A DNA stretch of 64,000 nucleotides, taken from NCBI RefSeq assembly GCF_000473895.1, contig NZ_ASSJ01000076.1, forward strand, positions 1 through 64,000, given 5' to 3'. Within the stretch, counting starts at the first letter, position 1; the number at the start of each line of letters is the position of its first letter. Both the position numbers and the translations under genes were made by a program. The DNA comes from Rubidibacter lacunae KORDI 51-2 (GTDB lineage: Bacteria; Cyanobacteriota; Cyanobacteriia; Cyanobacteriales; Rubidibacteraceae). The notes beneath the pieces are model-generated. The model searched no databases and was not told the DNA's origin. It was given only the letters and a program-made list of their open reading frames with translations. Below, one piece after another: positions 48,277-56,701 of this stretch.

Positions 48277-48723
48277 CTAGGATGCAGCACTGCTTCCGAA
48301 CGTTTCATCAACAAGCTTGCCGAGATTTGCCCACAACTCTTGGCGGGTGTCTTGCTTCCAAAGGTAGCGGAATCCAAACCAGACACTGTAACCGAAGCCG
48401 ATCAGCTCGAAGAGCGGGGAGAGCAATGGGAAACTGTTAAGCGCCCCAAGCAGCGCCCGAGTCATGACAACCGCCACTGCTGCCAGCAAGATAAGTAGCA
48501 GCGTGACGAGAGGCTCGCGAAACTCGACGAAGAACTCGACGACATAACCGCGCAGGTTGCCTAATATATCTTTCGTCGTCTCTGCATATACCTTCCAAGG
48601 TTGATCGGTGGAGGGGGCCGATGCACTTGGGGAGGTGAGCATGCCGCCCACATCTGCATTTGCGAATGCGGGTTTTTGTTCTTCGAACTCCTGCGCCGCA
48701 GCTTGAACGTTGGGATCCACCAT
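48277..48723 (-). CDS. CAAD-domain membrane protein (CURT1-like)
   Basis: A 148-residue protein with a disordered N-terminus (about 1-45) and a CAAD/CURT1 module of two membrane helices (about 72-92 and 95-118). It contains LLILLAAVAVVMTRALLGAL, SPLFELIGFGYSVWFGFRYL and ELWANLGKLVDETFG. CAAD domains are found appended to some cyanobacterial aminoacyl-tRNA synthetases; the stand-alone form is related to thylakoid curvature proteins. Likely thylakoid membrane. Confidence 0.88.
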   Translation of the reverse strand: MVDPNVQAAAQEFEEQKPAFANADVGGMLTSPSASAPSTDQPWKVYAETTKDILGNLRGYVVEFFVEFREPLVTLLLILLAAVAVVMTRALLGALNSFPLLSPLFELIGFGYSVWFGFRYLWKQDTRQELWANLGKLVDETFGSSAAS

Positions 48724-48899
48724 GCTTGACCTATCCTTTTCTAAGTCGAGACATCTTAATATGCCGGATGCTAGCCCTCTTTAGAGGTCGGCCAGCTTTC
48801 TGCCTATATTATCAGAAGCCTCAGAACCTTCAGTGGCTGGCGCGAAGGATTTTCCAACGACACCTAAAACGCAGTTCGGTACGGCGATCGCGATCGCGC

Positions 48900-49772
48900 T
48901 TAATGGACGGCGAAACGCGGCTCTGGTGCTTCGCTCAAGGCAAGTTCGGGGGCAAGCTGGCGGCAGTGAATGGTACAGGAGTTATTGGGACTTTCGATCA
49001 GTTCGATGGTTTCGAGGGTAACGCCTAAGTCCCGCGCGGGGGCCATCAGCAGGCGGGCGATGTAGAGAGCGATATTCTCAGCAGTCGGCACGACCTCGGA
49101 AAAGTAAGGAATGTCCAGGTTCAAGAAGGTGTGATCGAGCGGCTCGGTAACGCGATCGTCGATCGCCTGAATCAGCGCGCCCAGGTCGACGGACATACCC
49201 GTGCGTGGGTCCATATCGCCGGTCACGGTGACCGCCAAGTGGTAGTTGTGGCCGTGACCGTTTGGGCGGGCGCACTTGCCATAGGTGGCGTAGTTTTCAG
49301 CCTCGCTGAAGTCGGAGCGGGCGAGACGATGGGCGGCGCTGAAGTGGGTTTTGTGCGTGAGGGAAACTTGCATGTCGTTGCCTCGGTAATCGACCCAGAG
49401 CTCGGGATGTTCGTAAAGGCGCACTGCCGTAAGCGGCAAGTGCGGCACGAGTCGCTGCCAGATAGCGTACGCGATGTTCTCGGTGGTGGGTAAGGCGGCT
49501 TGAAACTCCGGCCAGACCGTATTCAGGTAGGTATTATCGAGCTGTCGAGTAACGTGTTCGGCGATCGCGGCTTTGACGGCGGACAGGTTCATAACCATGC
49601 CACAGCCATCGATGTCGCCGGCTAGGGAGACGTAGAGAACGTAATTGTGACCGTGACCGGGGAAGCGGCTGCCCGTCCCGAACTTCGCTCGATTTTCGTC
49701 ATCGCTCAGCTCGGGCAACCAGTAGCGGTGACTGGCAAAGAATTGAGCGCGGCGGTTGATAATGCACTTCAT
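48900..49772 (-). CDS. Tandem-domain 6-carboxytetrahydropterin synthase homologue
   Basis: A 290-residue protein made of two PTPS/QueD domains. Domain 1 (about 1-128) has zinc ligands His15 (FFASHRYW) and His40/His42 (GHGHNY), but the position of the catalytic Cys is Gly34 (FGTGSRFPGHGH). Domain 2 (about 135-275) is complete: HFSAAHRL, YGKCARPNGHGHNY with Cys167, and ELIESPNNSC. QueD makes 6-carboxytetrahydropterin for queuosine; other members act in pterin metabolism. The active site is therefore probably only in domain 2, domain 1 being structural. No que operon is near. Confidence 0.87.
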   Translation of the reverse strand: MKCIINRRAQFFASHRYWLPELSDDENRAKFGTGSRFPGHGHNYVLYVSLAGDIDGCGMVMNLSAVKAAIAEHVTRQLDNTYLNTVWPEFQAALPTTENIAYAIWQRLVPHLPLTAVRLYEHPELWVDYRGNDMQVSLTHKTHFSAAHRLARSDFSEAENYATYGKCARPNGHGHNYHLAVTVTGDMDPRTGMSVDLGALIQAIDDRVTEPLDHTFLNLDIPYFSEVVPTAENIALYIARLLMAPARDLGVTLETIELIESPNNSCTIHCRQLAPELALSEAPEPRFAVH

Positions 49773-50033
49773 CGGGTACTTCTACTGGGCACCCTAACGG
49801 GCGCTTTATCCGGATGGCACGTGGCGCGCTGCGCATGTAAAGTTCGGTAAACGCGCACCCTCAGGATAAACGACGGGGGCGGCGTTTGTCTTCCGCAACC
49901 TTTCCTACTACTTCTAAGGGTAGATATCTCGACCTAAAGATCGCTGGGGCAATGTCAACTTAACAGCATGCTTCAGAAAACCGCCGCAATTTTATCGGAT
50001 GAATGCCTCAGTCCGTTGACTACGCAGCCGCGT

Positions 50034-50338
50034 TCATTCATATCCAATCCCGCCAGCTTTTGCATATGACTCGCGACCTCCCAATATTATCCTGCGCTCA
50101 GTTTGTGCTGATGAAGGTGGAAAAGTCCTCGTATCGGTTCGACGTTGACCGGAAGCCGGGGCACGATCTTGAGATTTAAACCGACCCAGCCGACTTTCCC
50201 TCACTCGCGTTGCTCGGTGCGAATTCTCCGCTCGGTTGGCCAAGCCCCTGTACTATGCGTCTTCCATACTTTTGAGGAGCTTCATTTTCGCCGCACCTAG
50301 CTCTTGAATATGTCCGTCACGGTAACTCGGAGAGGCCG
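50034..50338 (-). pseudogene. IS6-type transposase remnant, copy 2
   Basis: The end of the same IS6-like transposase as at 45481-46130, on the opposite strand. The frames read RVTVTDIFKS-stop, then after a shift GAAKMKLLKSMEDA-stop-YRGLANRAENSH and HRATRVRESRLGRFKSQ. The DNA of the last ~190 bp aligns readily with copy 1, including the segment encoding RTFP...ILGG. Only the C-terminal third is present. Confidence 0.82.
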
Positions 50339-50390
50339 CTCAAAGTGGTGTCGTGCTAGCGTCGGGTTTGCGATAACTTCCAAGCAGCCG

Positions 50391-51521
50391 TTATTCAATT
50401 GCCGGTGGGTCCTTTTTTCGTAACTCTTCTTCGCCTTCCGCGGTGATTTCCTCTGTCTCGCTGACGAGGAAAATCAGACGTAAGTCGGTATCGATTTCAC
50501 TGCTGACAAACTCCTGGACTAGGCGAACTTGCTTGGGCGTAATTTCCACCGCCGATTGCACGCTGAGATAGACGAGCGGCGGATTGGCAGTCCAATCCGC
50601 CCGCGTCCGCAGCAACTCTACCTCGGGCTGTCCGATCGTGACCGTGCGGCGGACTAGCGTCTCGGCGATCGCGTTTTCCAGTCGATCTTGTTTGAGAAGG
50701 CGAGCGAAACTCGTTCCCAACGGCGTAAAAAGGAGCAGTGTTAGTGCCAGCGTCCACCAGAATGCGTTGGTAAGGCGGGCGTATCCGGAAAGGACGAACA
50801 CGATCATGCACACCAACACGATGCCTAGCAGGTTGGTCGCGTACAGCAATATCGACCCGCGACCGAATGCCCAGAGATCCTGGGAAAGAGTCAATCCGGC
50901 CACGCAGAGTGGCGGCATCAGCGCCACGGCGATCGCGGTGCCGGCCAGTGTGTCACTGACCTGCGGGCGTAATTTTGCAAAGCCGCTGACCCCACCGGCA
51001 GCTAGCGCGATGCCTAAGTCCACCAAATTTGGCTGCGTGCGCGACAGGACCTCCGAGCCAAACTCCTGGACGTCGAGCAGCTCGCCGGTGCCGTATGCCA
51101 CAAAAAAACCGAGAGCCGTGCCGCCGAGCGTTGCAACGGCAGCCTTGTAAAACAAGCGCGGATCGCCTTCAAGAGCGCCGAACGCAAGAGCCCTAAGCGG
51201 CGTCATTAGCGGTGCGATCAGCATTGCCCCAATGATGACGGCGGTGCTGTTAGAAATCAAACCAAAGGTTGCGATCAGACTGGAGCTGAGAATCGTGACG
51301 ACGTACTCTAACGACCAACTCGCATCTCGCATCAGTTCGTGATGCAGATGCAACCAGCCTTTGGGATGGGTTGTGGGTTGGGGGACTACGTGGGGTACTA
51401 CGCTCCAGACAAGCGGGCGGGCGCGGTCGATCGCGGCGGATATCTCTTGACGATACTGGTTTAGATGCTGGTGCAGCAAGAGCTTGATTCGTTGGAGCCA
51501 GACGACAATTTGCTTGAACAT
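50391..51521 (-). CDS. DUF389 membrane protein (paralogue 2)
   Basis: A 376-residue DUF389 protein with the same core as the gene at 42047: NSTAVIIGAMLIAPLMTPLR, TQPNLVDLGIALAAGGVSGF and GTAIAVALMPPLCVAGLTLS. About seven membrane helices lie between residues 75 and 275. A soluble C-terminal domain of about 95 residues ends in a run of acidic residues (SETEEITAEGEEELRKKD). It has a longer cytosolic N-terminus than paralogue 1. Function unknown. Confidence 0.9.
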   Translation of the reverse strand: MFKQIVVWLQRIKLLLHQHLNQYRQEISAAIDRARPLVWSVVPHVVPQPTTHPKGWLHLHHELMRDASWSLEYVVTILSSSLIATFGLISNSTAVIIGAMLIAPLMTPLRALAFGALEGDPRLFYKAAVATLGGTALGFFVAYGTGELLDVQEFGSEVLSRTQPNLVDLGIALAAGGVSGFAKLRPQVSDTLAGTAIAVALMPPLCVAGLTLSQDLWAFGRGSILLYATNLLGIVLVCMIVFVLSGYARLTNAFWWTLALTLLLFTPLGTSFARLLKQDRLENAIAETLVRRTVTIGQPEVELLRTRADWTANPPLVYLSVQSAVEITPKQVRLVQEFVSSEIDTDLRLIFLVSETEEITAEGEEELRKKDPPAIE

Positions 51522-51884
51522 GGGTCGCTCTCGAACGGATCCGGAGCCGTCGGGATAAAGCTAGTTCGTAAAGTAAACCCTAAGGGACTGGATCGCCTGC
51601 AAGCTCTGAGCTTCTGAGTGAGCTTAGGCGACGTCCAAACCTCAGAAGCTCCCTTACTATCTGCGGACTTCGGTGGAGTTTACGAATCAGTTGTTCGGGC
51701 TACCGAGGTGGCGATCGCGCTATACCCCAACAATACTCTGCCTCACGCGATCGGCCCGCCCCCGTTCGGGGAAATCTTGGCAAGGGCAAGCCTAGCGTTC
51801 GCGCCGCCGAGATTCCCTGATGCGTGGAGTCTCCATCCTCGTCGCGAGCGAGGGCGGTACGTCGAGTTTTTCGGGAAAGCATGT
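51522..51884. other. Intergenic region, nothing recognised
   Basis: About 360 bp. A short plus-strand frame (51618-51899) is open but has no family character. It presumably includes the promoter of the DUF389 gene. Confidence 0.35.
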
Positions 51885-52199
51885 TCAATAGCTACCTGAG
51901 TCGACGCAATTGATCTGCTGGCGCATCGAGGTTCTTGTGTTGAAAGGCGCGCGGTTTATGACCCGCTTTGGGGCTGACGGGCTCTTTTGTCCCTCATGTG
52001 TTGTCACCAACTGGGCGATCGCCTCCTTAAGAGTGCCAATCAGCCCGCACCCCTGCCTGCCGTGCTCGACTTGCCCCTTAGCTGCCCAATTCTCGACCGT
52101 GCGAGAACTGCAGCTCTTGCCAGCCGCTTTGATGAACGCTGCCACCCCGGCTGCTGTGCCGAACTGCTCCACATATTGCAGCCCCGTTTCGACCACCAC
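51885..52199 (-). CDS. Possible small HTH-like protein
   Basis: A 104-residue frame whose first ~70 residues look like a small Cro-type DNA-binding unit: QYVEQFGTAAGVAAFIKAAG, then SSRTVENWAAKGQVEHG and LIGTLKEAIAQL. The C-terminal third is basic and polar without clear structure. The plus strand is also open here, so this is tentative. If real, it could be a regulator or antitoxin for the neighbouring accessory genes. Confidence 0.4.
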   Translation of the reverse strand: MVVETGLQYVEQFGTAAGVAAFIKAAGKSCSSRTVENWAAKGQVEHGRQGCGLIGTLKEAIAQLVTTHEGQKSPSAPKRVINRAPFNTRTSMRQQINCVDSGSY

Positions 52200-52228
52200 C
52201 GCAGCCCCTAGCTTGAATCTCTTTATTT

Positions 52229-52918
52229 ATGAACAGCTCGGGGTGTTCCCACCCCCGGAATGTTGCCCGAACAGGACCCCCGATCGCCCGAGTGCAAGAT
52301 TTTTACAAACTGTCTCACCGCCAGCAGGGAATCCTTGGAACACGAATTCAGTACATTAGTGCTGCAACCAAGGCTGCGCTGGGCGATTGCAGAGAGCAAA
52401 AGCATTGGCAGCGGGAGGCAAAGCGTGCGGCAGGTTCTTGCGACCCTAGGCGTTGTCATCGCCGGTCAGATCTGGGCAATCCCTTCGATCTCCAGGGCGA
52501 TGAGCGGTTGCGCCAAAGGTCTGTCGAGTGCTACCGGATCTGGCTTAAGTCGCTGCTGCGTGCGGCGATTCGAGGCCGGGGGCACGAGGTAGTCGCTCCG
52601 ATCGCGATCGTGCACGACAAAGAATTTGCATGTGACGAGATCTTGGAAACTGGCTATCCGTACCTTGCGCCAAGTTGGAAGCAACCGACCTCCGAAAAAG
52701 TGGTCTACGCCTTGCTAGGCTTGCTCGATCGCCTGCGGGCGGGCGATCGCCTGCAGTTGAATTGCCATTGCAAACTGCCTGGAGAAGACCGCAGATGCCA
52801 CGCAGATGTAATTGTTGGCTGCCTGGAATGGATCGCTCAACACTCCGACGATCGCCCCCTGGTTCGGAGGGGAAAACGCCAACAGTCATCTCCTCGATCT
52901 CGGCGGGTGTCCGCTTGA
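52229..52918 (+). CDS. DUF4326-domain protein, start uncertain
   Basis: The C-terminal ~155 residues match DUF4326, a domain common in phage and accessory DNA. RRSDLGNPFDLQGDERLRQR then SVECYRIWLKSLLRAA opens it, and RLRAGDRLQLNCHCKLPGED with RRCHADVIVGCLEWI ends it with the expected Cys/His cluster. The family function is unknown; nucleotide or deoxyribosyl-type chemistry has been suggested by fold. The first ~75 residues are not domain-like, so the true start may be internal and non-ATG, or the 5' end is altered. Orientation is opposite to the flanking pentapeptide genes. Confidence 0.65.
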   Translation: MNSSGCSHPRNVARTGPPIARVQDFYKLSHRQQGILGTRIQYISAATKAALGDCREQKHWQREAKRAAGSCDPRRCHRRSDLGNPFDLQGDERLRQRSVECYRIWLKSLLRAAIRGRGHEVVAPIAIVHDKEFACDEILETGYPYLAPSWKQPTSEKVVYALLGLLDRLRAGDRLQLNCHCKLPGEDRRCHADVIVGCLEWIAQHSDDRPLVRRGKRQQSSPRSRRVSA

Positions 52919-53014
52919 TGCGATCGCGCGATTGACACCTCGCCAGGCATAGGGGGGGCTAATCCCGCTAATTGTTGCTATGAGCTCTTGTCGCAGGGCA
53001 GTGGTTCCTCGTGC

Positions 53015-53932
53015 TCATCTGACTTCTGGTCTACATCCGCGGAAAATTGCGCCCGGGTAACCGGAGATGAAACAGAGGTTACTGGCTTTACCTAGAGTGT
53101 CTCCCACCAGGTTGGCTCCCACCAGGTTGGCTCCCTCCAGGTTGACTCCCACCAGGTTGGCTCCCTCCAGGTTGGCTCCCTCCAGGTTGGCTCTCTCCAG
53201 GTTGGCTCCCTCCAGGTTGGCTCCCACCAGGTTGGCTCCCTCCAGGTTGGCTGCCCACAAGAAGGCTCCCACCAGGTTGGCTCCCTCCAGGTTGGCTCCC
53301 ACCAGGTTGGCTCCCCCCAGGTTGGCTCCAGAGCGAGCTTCTGTTGCGATCAGTTCCCGGACTTCATCAATGATTTCTTCGTTCTGCCGCTCTTTACCAA
53401 AAAGAGAGAAATAGACTCGCCAGAATTCCAGGACATTGTTTGGATCCAGTGGGATTTGATGGTCCCTTTGTAGCCGCACGGCTCTCTCGATAGCCGTCAG
53501 CCTAGAGTTGGTTGCAAGTTGGGCTGTGATAACCGTTAAGCGCGTTTCAACTGCGTCCCGACGAGCCTCGTAACGACTGAGTGCCAAACTGTAGGCAGCA
53601 AAGTGGATTCCCAGCAGCCACAACAGGAATCCACTCTTTCTGGCGTGCACTAACCGGTCATAAATCAACCCGACCGGAAGGAAATCGAAGAAAAACCAGC
53701 GGCGAACATCCTTCTGGACTATTTGTTTCTCAGCCTCAAGCCAATAGCGATGGCCGCAATCCTCCGGCTTACCGTCTGCCTCCCACAACTGATAGGCAAG
53801 CTTTTCGGTCGCGCGGTGGCGCTTAGCTGCAGCAGAATCCTTCCACCGATCGGCCAAGCTACGGTTGTGTGGGTTCTTTATCCAGTTCCAAAAGTCGTCG
53901 AGCTTGTCCGGTCCGCTATCTCGCCAGCTCAC
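53015..53932 (-). CDS. DUF2934-like/TM/pentapeptide-repeat protein, copy A
   Basis: A 305-residue protein. Residues 40-70 resemble DUF2934 ([31 protein letters not shown]). A hydrophobic region follows at about 78-125 ([16 protein letters not shown], then [18 protein letters not shown]). A coiled-coil-like stretch is next ([20 protein letters not shown]). From about residue 200 come roughly 17 pentapeptide repeats of the type A(N/D)LxG. Such repeats form a right-handed square helix. The topology suggests a membrane-tethered helix facing one compartment. It is a tandem paralogue of 54031-55239. Confidence 0.88.
   Translation of the reverse strand: MSWRDSGPDKLDDFWNWIKNPHNRSLADRWKDSAAAKRHRATEKLAYQLWEADGKPEDCGHRYWLEAEKQIVQKDVRRWFFFDFLPVGLIYDRLVHARKSGFLLWLLGIHFAAYSLALSRYEARRDAVETRLTVITAQLATNSRLTAIERAVRLQRDHQIPLDPNNVLEFWRVYFSLFGKERQNEEIIDEVRELIATEARSGANLGGANLVGANLEGANLVGAFLWAANLEGANLVGANLEGANLERANLEGANLEGANLVGVNLEGANLVGANLVGDTLGKASNLCFISGYPGAIFRGCRPEVR
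53095..53330. repeat. 15-bp tandem repeat array coding pentapeptides (copy A)
   Basis: About fifteen near-identical 15-bp units (ggttggctccctcca and variants with ctcccacca) in a row. The DNA identity between units is higher than the protein repeat requires, pointing to recent slippage or gene conversion. The repeat number may differ between strains. Confidence 0.85.
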
Positions 53933-54030
53933 TTACTGTTCCTCTCCCCGACATCCCCGCCAGCCTACCAGAGGAGGGGTCTGCGTGCTTTGGCGATCGG
54001 GGGGGTCACTGGTAATACTGATAATGACAG

Positions 54031-55239
54031 TTATGGGCTCTTGTCATAGGGCAGTGGTTCCTTGTGCCCATCTGGTGCCTGGTCTGGGCAGTCTCTGAAG
54101 GAAACTATGCCCGAGGGGAGGTGGGTGTGGCAGAGGTGGGCGGCTTCGCTTAGGTTGGGTGCCCGCAGCTCTGATTCCCCCTGGTTAGCTCCCCTCGGAT
54201 TGGCTCCCAACAGGTTGGCTCTCAACAGGTTGGCTCCCTTAAGATTGGCTCCCTTAAGATTGGCTCCCACCAGGTTGGCTCCCACCAGGTTGGCTCCCAC
54301 CAGGTTGGCTCCCACCAGGTTGGCATCCTCCAGGTTGGCAAAAACCAGGTCAGCTTCCTCCAGGTTGGTTCTCACCAGGCTAGCTTTCTCCAGGTCGGTA
54401 AAAACCAGAAAGGCGTCCTCCAGGTTGGCTCCCACCAGGCTAGCTTCCTTCAGGTTGGCTTCCTTCAGGTTGGCTGCCTCCAGGTTGGCAAAAGCCAGGT
54501 TGGCTCCCACCAGGCTAGCTTTCTCCAGGTCGGCAAAAACCAGGTCGGCTCCCTCCAGGTTGGCAAAAGCCAGCTTGGCTTCCGCCAGGTTGGCTCTTTT
54601 TAGCCCAACTTCACTAACAGCTTCTGCTGCGATCAGTCCCCCGATTTCATAAATAATTTCTTTGTTCTGCTGCTCTTCCCCAAAAAGAGAGATATAGACT
54701 CGCCAGAACTCCTGCACATTGTTTGGATCCAGTGGGATTCGATGGTCCCTTTGTAGCTGCACGGCTCTCTCGATGGTTGTCAGTCTAGAGTCAGTAGCAA
54801 GTTGAGCTGTGATAACCGTTAAGCGCGTTTCAACTGCGTCCCGACGAGCCTCGTAACGACTGAGTGCCAAGCCAAAGGCGGCAAAGTGAATTCCCAGCAG
54901 CCACAACGCGAATCCACTCTTTCTAGCATGCACTAAACGTTCATAAATCAACGAAACTGGAAGGAAATCGAAGAAGAACCAGCGGCAGAAACCCTTTGTG
55001 AATGAAAGGCTGTCGAAGAAGAACCGGCGGCAGAAATGTTTCTGGGATATTTGTTCCTCAACCTCTAGCCAATAACGATCTCCTGAGTCTTCCGGTTTTC
55101 CGTCCGCTCCCCACTGCAGGTACACGAGCTTTCCGGTTGCCTGGTGGTGCTCCACGGCAACTTGCTTCCGCTGCGCTTCCAAGGTTTCCCGAAGCCCCTG
55201 CCCGCCAAGGGGTTCTTCCTTGCTTTTCGTTTCCGCCAC
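54031..55239 (-). CDS. DUF2934-like/TM/pentapeptide-repeat protein, copy B
   Basis: A 402-residue paralogue of copy A with the same order: DUF2934-like segment (TGKLVYLQWGADGKPEDSGD, RYWLEVEEQI), hydrophobic region, coiled coil ([20 protein letters not shown]), NNVQEFWRVYISLFGEEQQN, then about 27 pentapeptides. Some pentapeptides carry F at the centre (LVFADLEKA, LAFANLEAA). It has a short internal duplication before the helix ([21 protein letters not shown]), encoded by a repeat at about 54985-55040. The C-terminal tail (CPDQAPDGHKEPLPYDKSP) is polar. It lies upstream of copy A on the same strand. Confidence 0.88.
   Translation of the reverse strand: MAETKSKEEPLGGQGLRETLEAQRKQVAVEHHQATGKLVYLQWGADGKPEDSGDRYWLEVEEQISQKHFCRRFFFDSLSFTKGFCRWFFFDFLPVSLIYERLVHARKSGFALWLLGIHFAAFGLALSRYEARRDAVETRLTVITAQLATDSRLTTIERAVQLQRDHRIPLDPNNVQEFWRVYISLFGEEQQNKEIIYEIGGLIAAEAVSEVGLKRANLAEAKLAFANLEGADLVFADLEKASLVGANLAFANLEAANLKEANLKEASLVGANLEDAFLVFTDLEKASLVRTNLEEADLVFANLEDANLVGANLVGANLVGANLVGANLKGANLKGANLLRANLLGANPRGANQGESELRAPNLSEAAHLCHTHLPSGIVSFRDCPDQAPDGHKEPLPYDKSP
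54175..54600. repeat. 15-bp degenerate tandem repeats (copy B)
   Basis: The DNA coding the pentapeptides of copy B keeps a 15-bp period (caggttggctccca-type units). It is more diverged than in copy A except for four nearly identical units at about 54263-54325. Confidence 0.75.
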
Positions 55240-55372
55240 AGACCAAACTCACCCACTGCAACATTGCCGTCACCCTACCAGAAGAGGGGGGCACGCGCGT
55301 GCAGTAGCGATCGCCCGTTTGACTCCACCACAGACAGCGTGCGGCAGCAGTGCTTGTTTCTAGCAAGTGTGC

Positions 55373-56257
55373 TTAACGTCCGAAGCGGGCTAAGAACTCG
55401 TCGCGTGTTTGAGTAGCGATCGCTAGTAAGGCTCGCGCTTGTTCGGTCTCTGGAAACTGCGCGATCGCGGTAGCCGCCCGAGCCAATTCGTCGTCGAGGG
55501 TGCCGTAACGTAGCTGCATGAGATTCTCGGCGCTTGCCCGCGCGTTCTCCTGGCGCGCCTCTTGTCTGGTCTCTTCACGCCATCGTAAGTATGCGGGTGA
55601 CAAGTTCATGAGCACTTCCTCGTCGTCCTGGTTTCTATTTTGCCGGACCTCGATGGTGTAGCGCCAGTTCTCAAGCAGCTCCAGCACCCGCGCCACGGTC
55701 GGCGACCCCGGTAGCGCGCGAACCTCCTCGATCGCCGCACGCTGCACTCGCCCGCGACCCAGCTCGCGCAACATCAAGGTTTCTGGCGTTACCGGGAGCT
55801 GGTGGATGGCGATGAGGTTGATGCGGTAGCCCTCGGGTCCGGCGTAGATGCCCGGTAGCCAGTTGGGTCGAGCCGTCGCGCTGAAGCGATCGCGAAAGGC
55901 ATCCGAAAGGGTGGGCGAGAGTACCCAGAGCTGGGGCAGTTCTGCGGGCGTATCCTCACCGCGATCGGACCGTCGGCGCTGGTCGGCACGGAGACCGTAG
56001 AGCTTATTCAGGCTGTCTTCGATGTCGCTGTCTTCGGGGGCGTTCCGGAAGATTTCGAGGGCACAGGGTACGGTGCCGATGCGACCGAATAAGCCCAACA
56101 ACGACGGCGCGTCTGTTGAGGGGGAAGCCGGGACGAAAAAGACATCGACCTGGCGGGTCTCGTCGAAGACGTCGAAGCTGGAGGTGGCGCGACCGAGGGG
56201 TTCGAGGAGGTCGGCGAGGAACTGTTTGGCGAGGTCGTCGTGGGGTTGGCGCGACAT
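55373..56257 (-). CDS. Rpn/DUF4351-like PD-(D/E)XK family protein
   Basis: A 294-residue protein resembling cyanobacterial recombination-promoting-nuclease-like (transposase_31-related) proteins. The N-terminus DDLAKQFLADLLEPLGRATS, then DETRQVDVFFVP and IGTVPCALEIFRNAPEDSD could supply the nuclease-core Asp and Glu. RWREETRQEARQENARASAE is the helical linker seen in such proteins, and the C-terminal helices have QTRDEFLARFGR. The family occurs in many copies per genome and is linked to mobile DNA. Activity is not assured. Confidence 0.7.
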   Translation of the reverse strand: MSRQPHDDLAKQFLADLLEPLGRATSSFDVFDETRQVDVFFVPASPSTDAPSLLGLFGRIGTVPCALEIFRNAPEDSDIEDSLNKLYGLRADQRRRSDRGEDTPAELPQLWVLSPTLSDAFRDRFSATARPNWLPGIYAGPEGYRINLIAIHQLPVTPETLMLRELGRGRVQRAAIEEVRALPGSPTVARVLELLENWRYTIEVRQNRNQDDEEVLMNLSPAYLRWREETRQEARQENARASAENLMQLRYGTLDDELARAATAIAQFPETEQARALLAIATQTRDEFLARFGR

Positions 56258-56701
56258 AGATTGCTTAACGCGATCGCTCCCAGTGTGCCAGATAGGACGC
56301 GATCGCGCAGGTGGCGAGCGATCTCCGCGTTGAGTAACTGGCAGTCAACTTAAAACTGGTGTAGGGTGGTTCGACTCGTTTGAGCTCGGAATTGGCATTT
56401 CTGGCGTTTCAGCAACGCAAAAATTTGGCATTTTAGAATTTTGCGTTGCTGAAATTTTGGATTTTTGCGTTGCTGGGGTTTCAGAATTTTGCGTTTTCGT
56501 ACTACTTTTGCTTGTACTACTGAGAGCGATCGCGGGTTATTCGCAACAAGAAGCGATCGCCTGCTAACCGGAAATAGGCGAACACCCCGTCCTGTTTGGC
56601 TTCCCCCCTCTCGAATTAAAAAATTACGATTATGGGCTCTTGTATTGTCGATCGTTAAAACCCAAGCAGTTAGGTTATGGTGTACCCACTGGTGAAGGAA
56701 C
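56258..56701. other. Intergenic region with a repeat cluster
   Basis: About 440 bp between divergent genes. It contains the AT-rich hairpin cluster listed separately (56407-56500), and at 56630-56643 a ttatgggctcttgt sequence that also occurs near the ends of the duplicated pentapeptide genes. Confidence 0.5.
56407..56500. repeat. Hairpin with repeated GCGTTGCTG units
   Basis: Arms tttcagcaacgcaaaaatt (56407-56425) and aattttgcgttgctgaaa (56437-56454) are inverted over about 17 bp. Partial direct copies follow: tttttgcgttgctg near 56462-56475 and ttttgcgtttt near 56488-56498. It looks like a small dispersed repeat or a regulatory structure. Confidence 0.65.
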
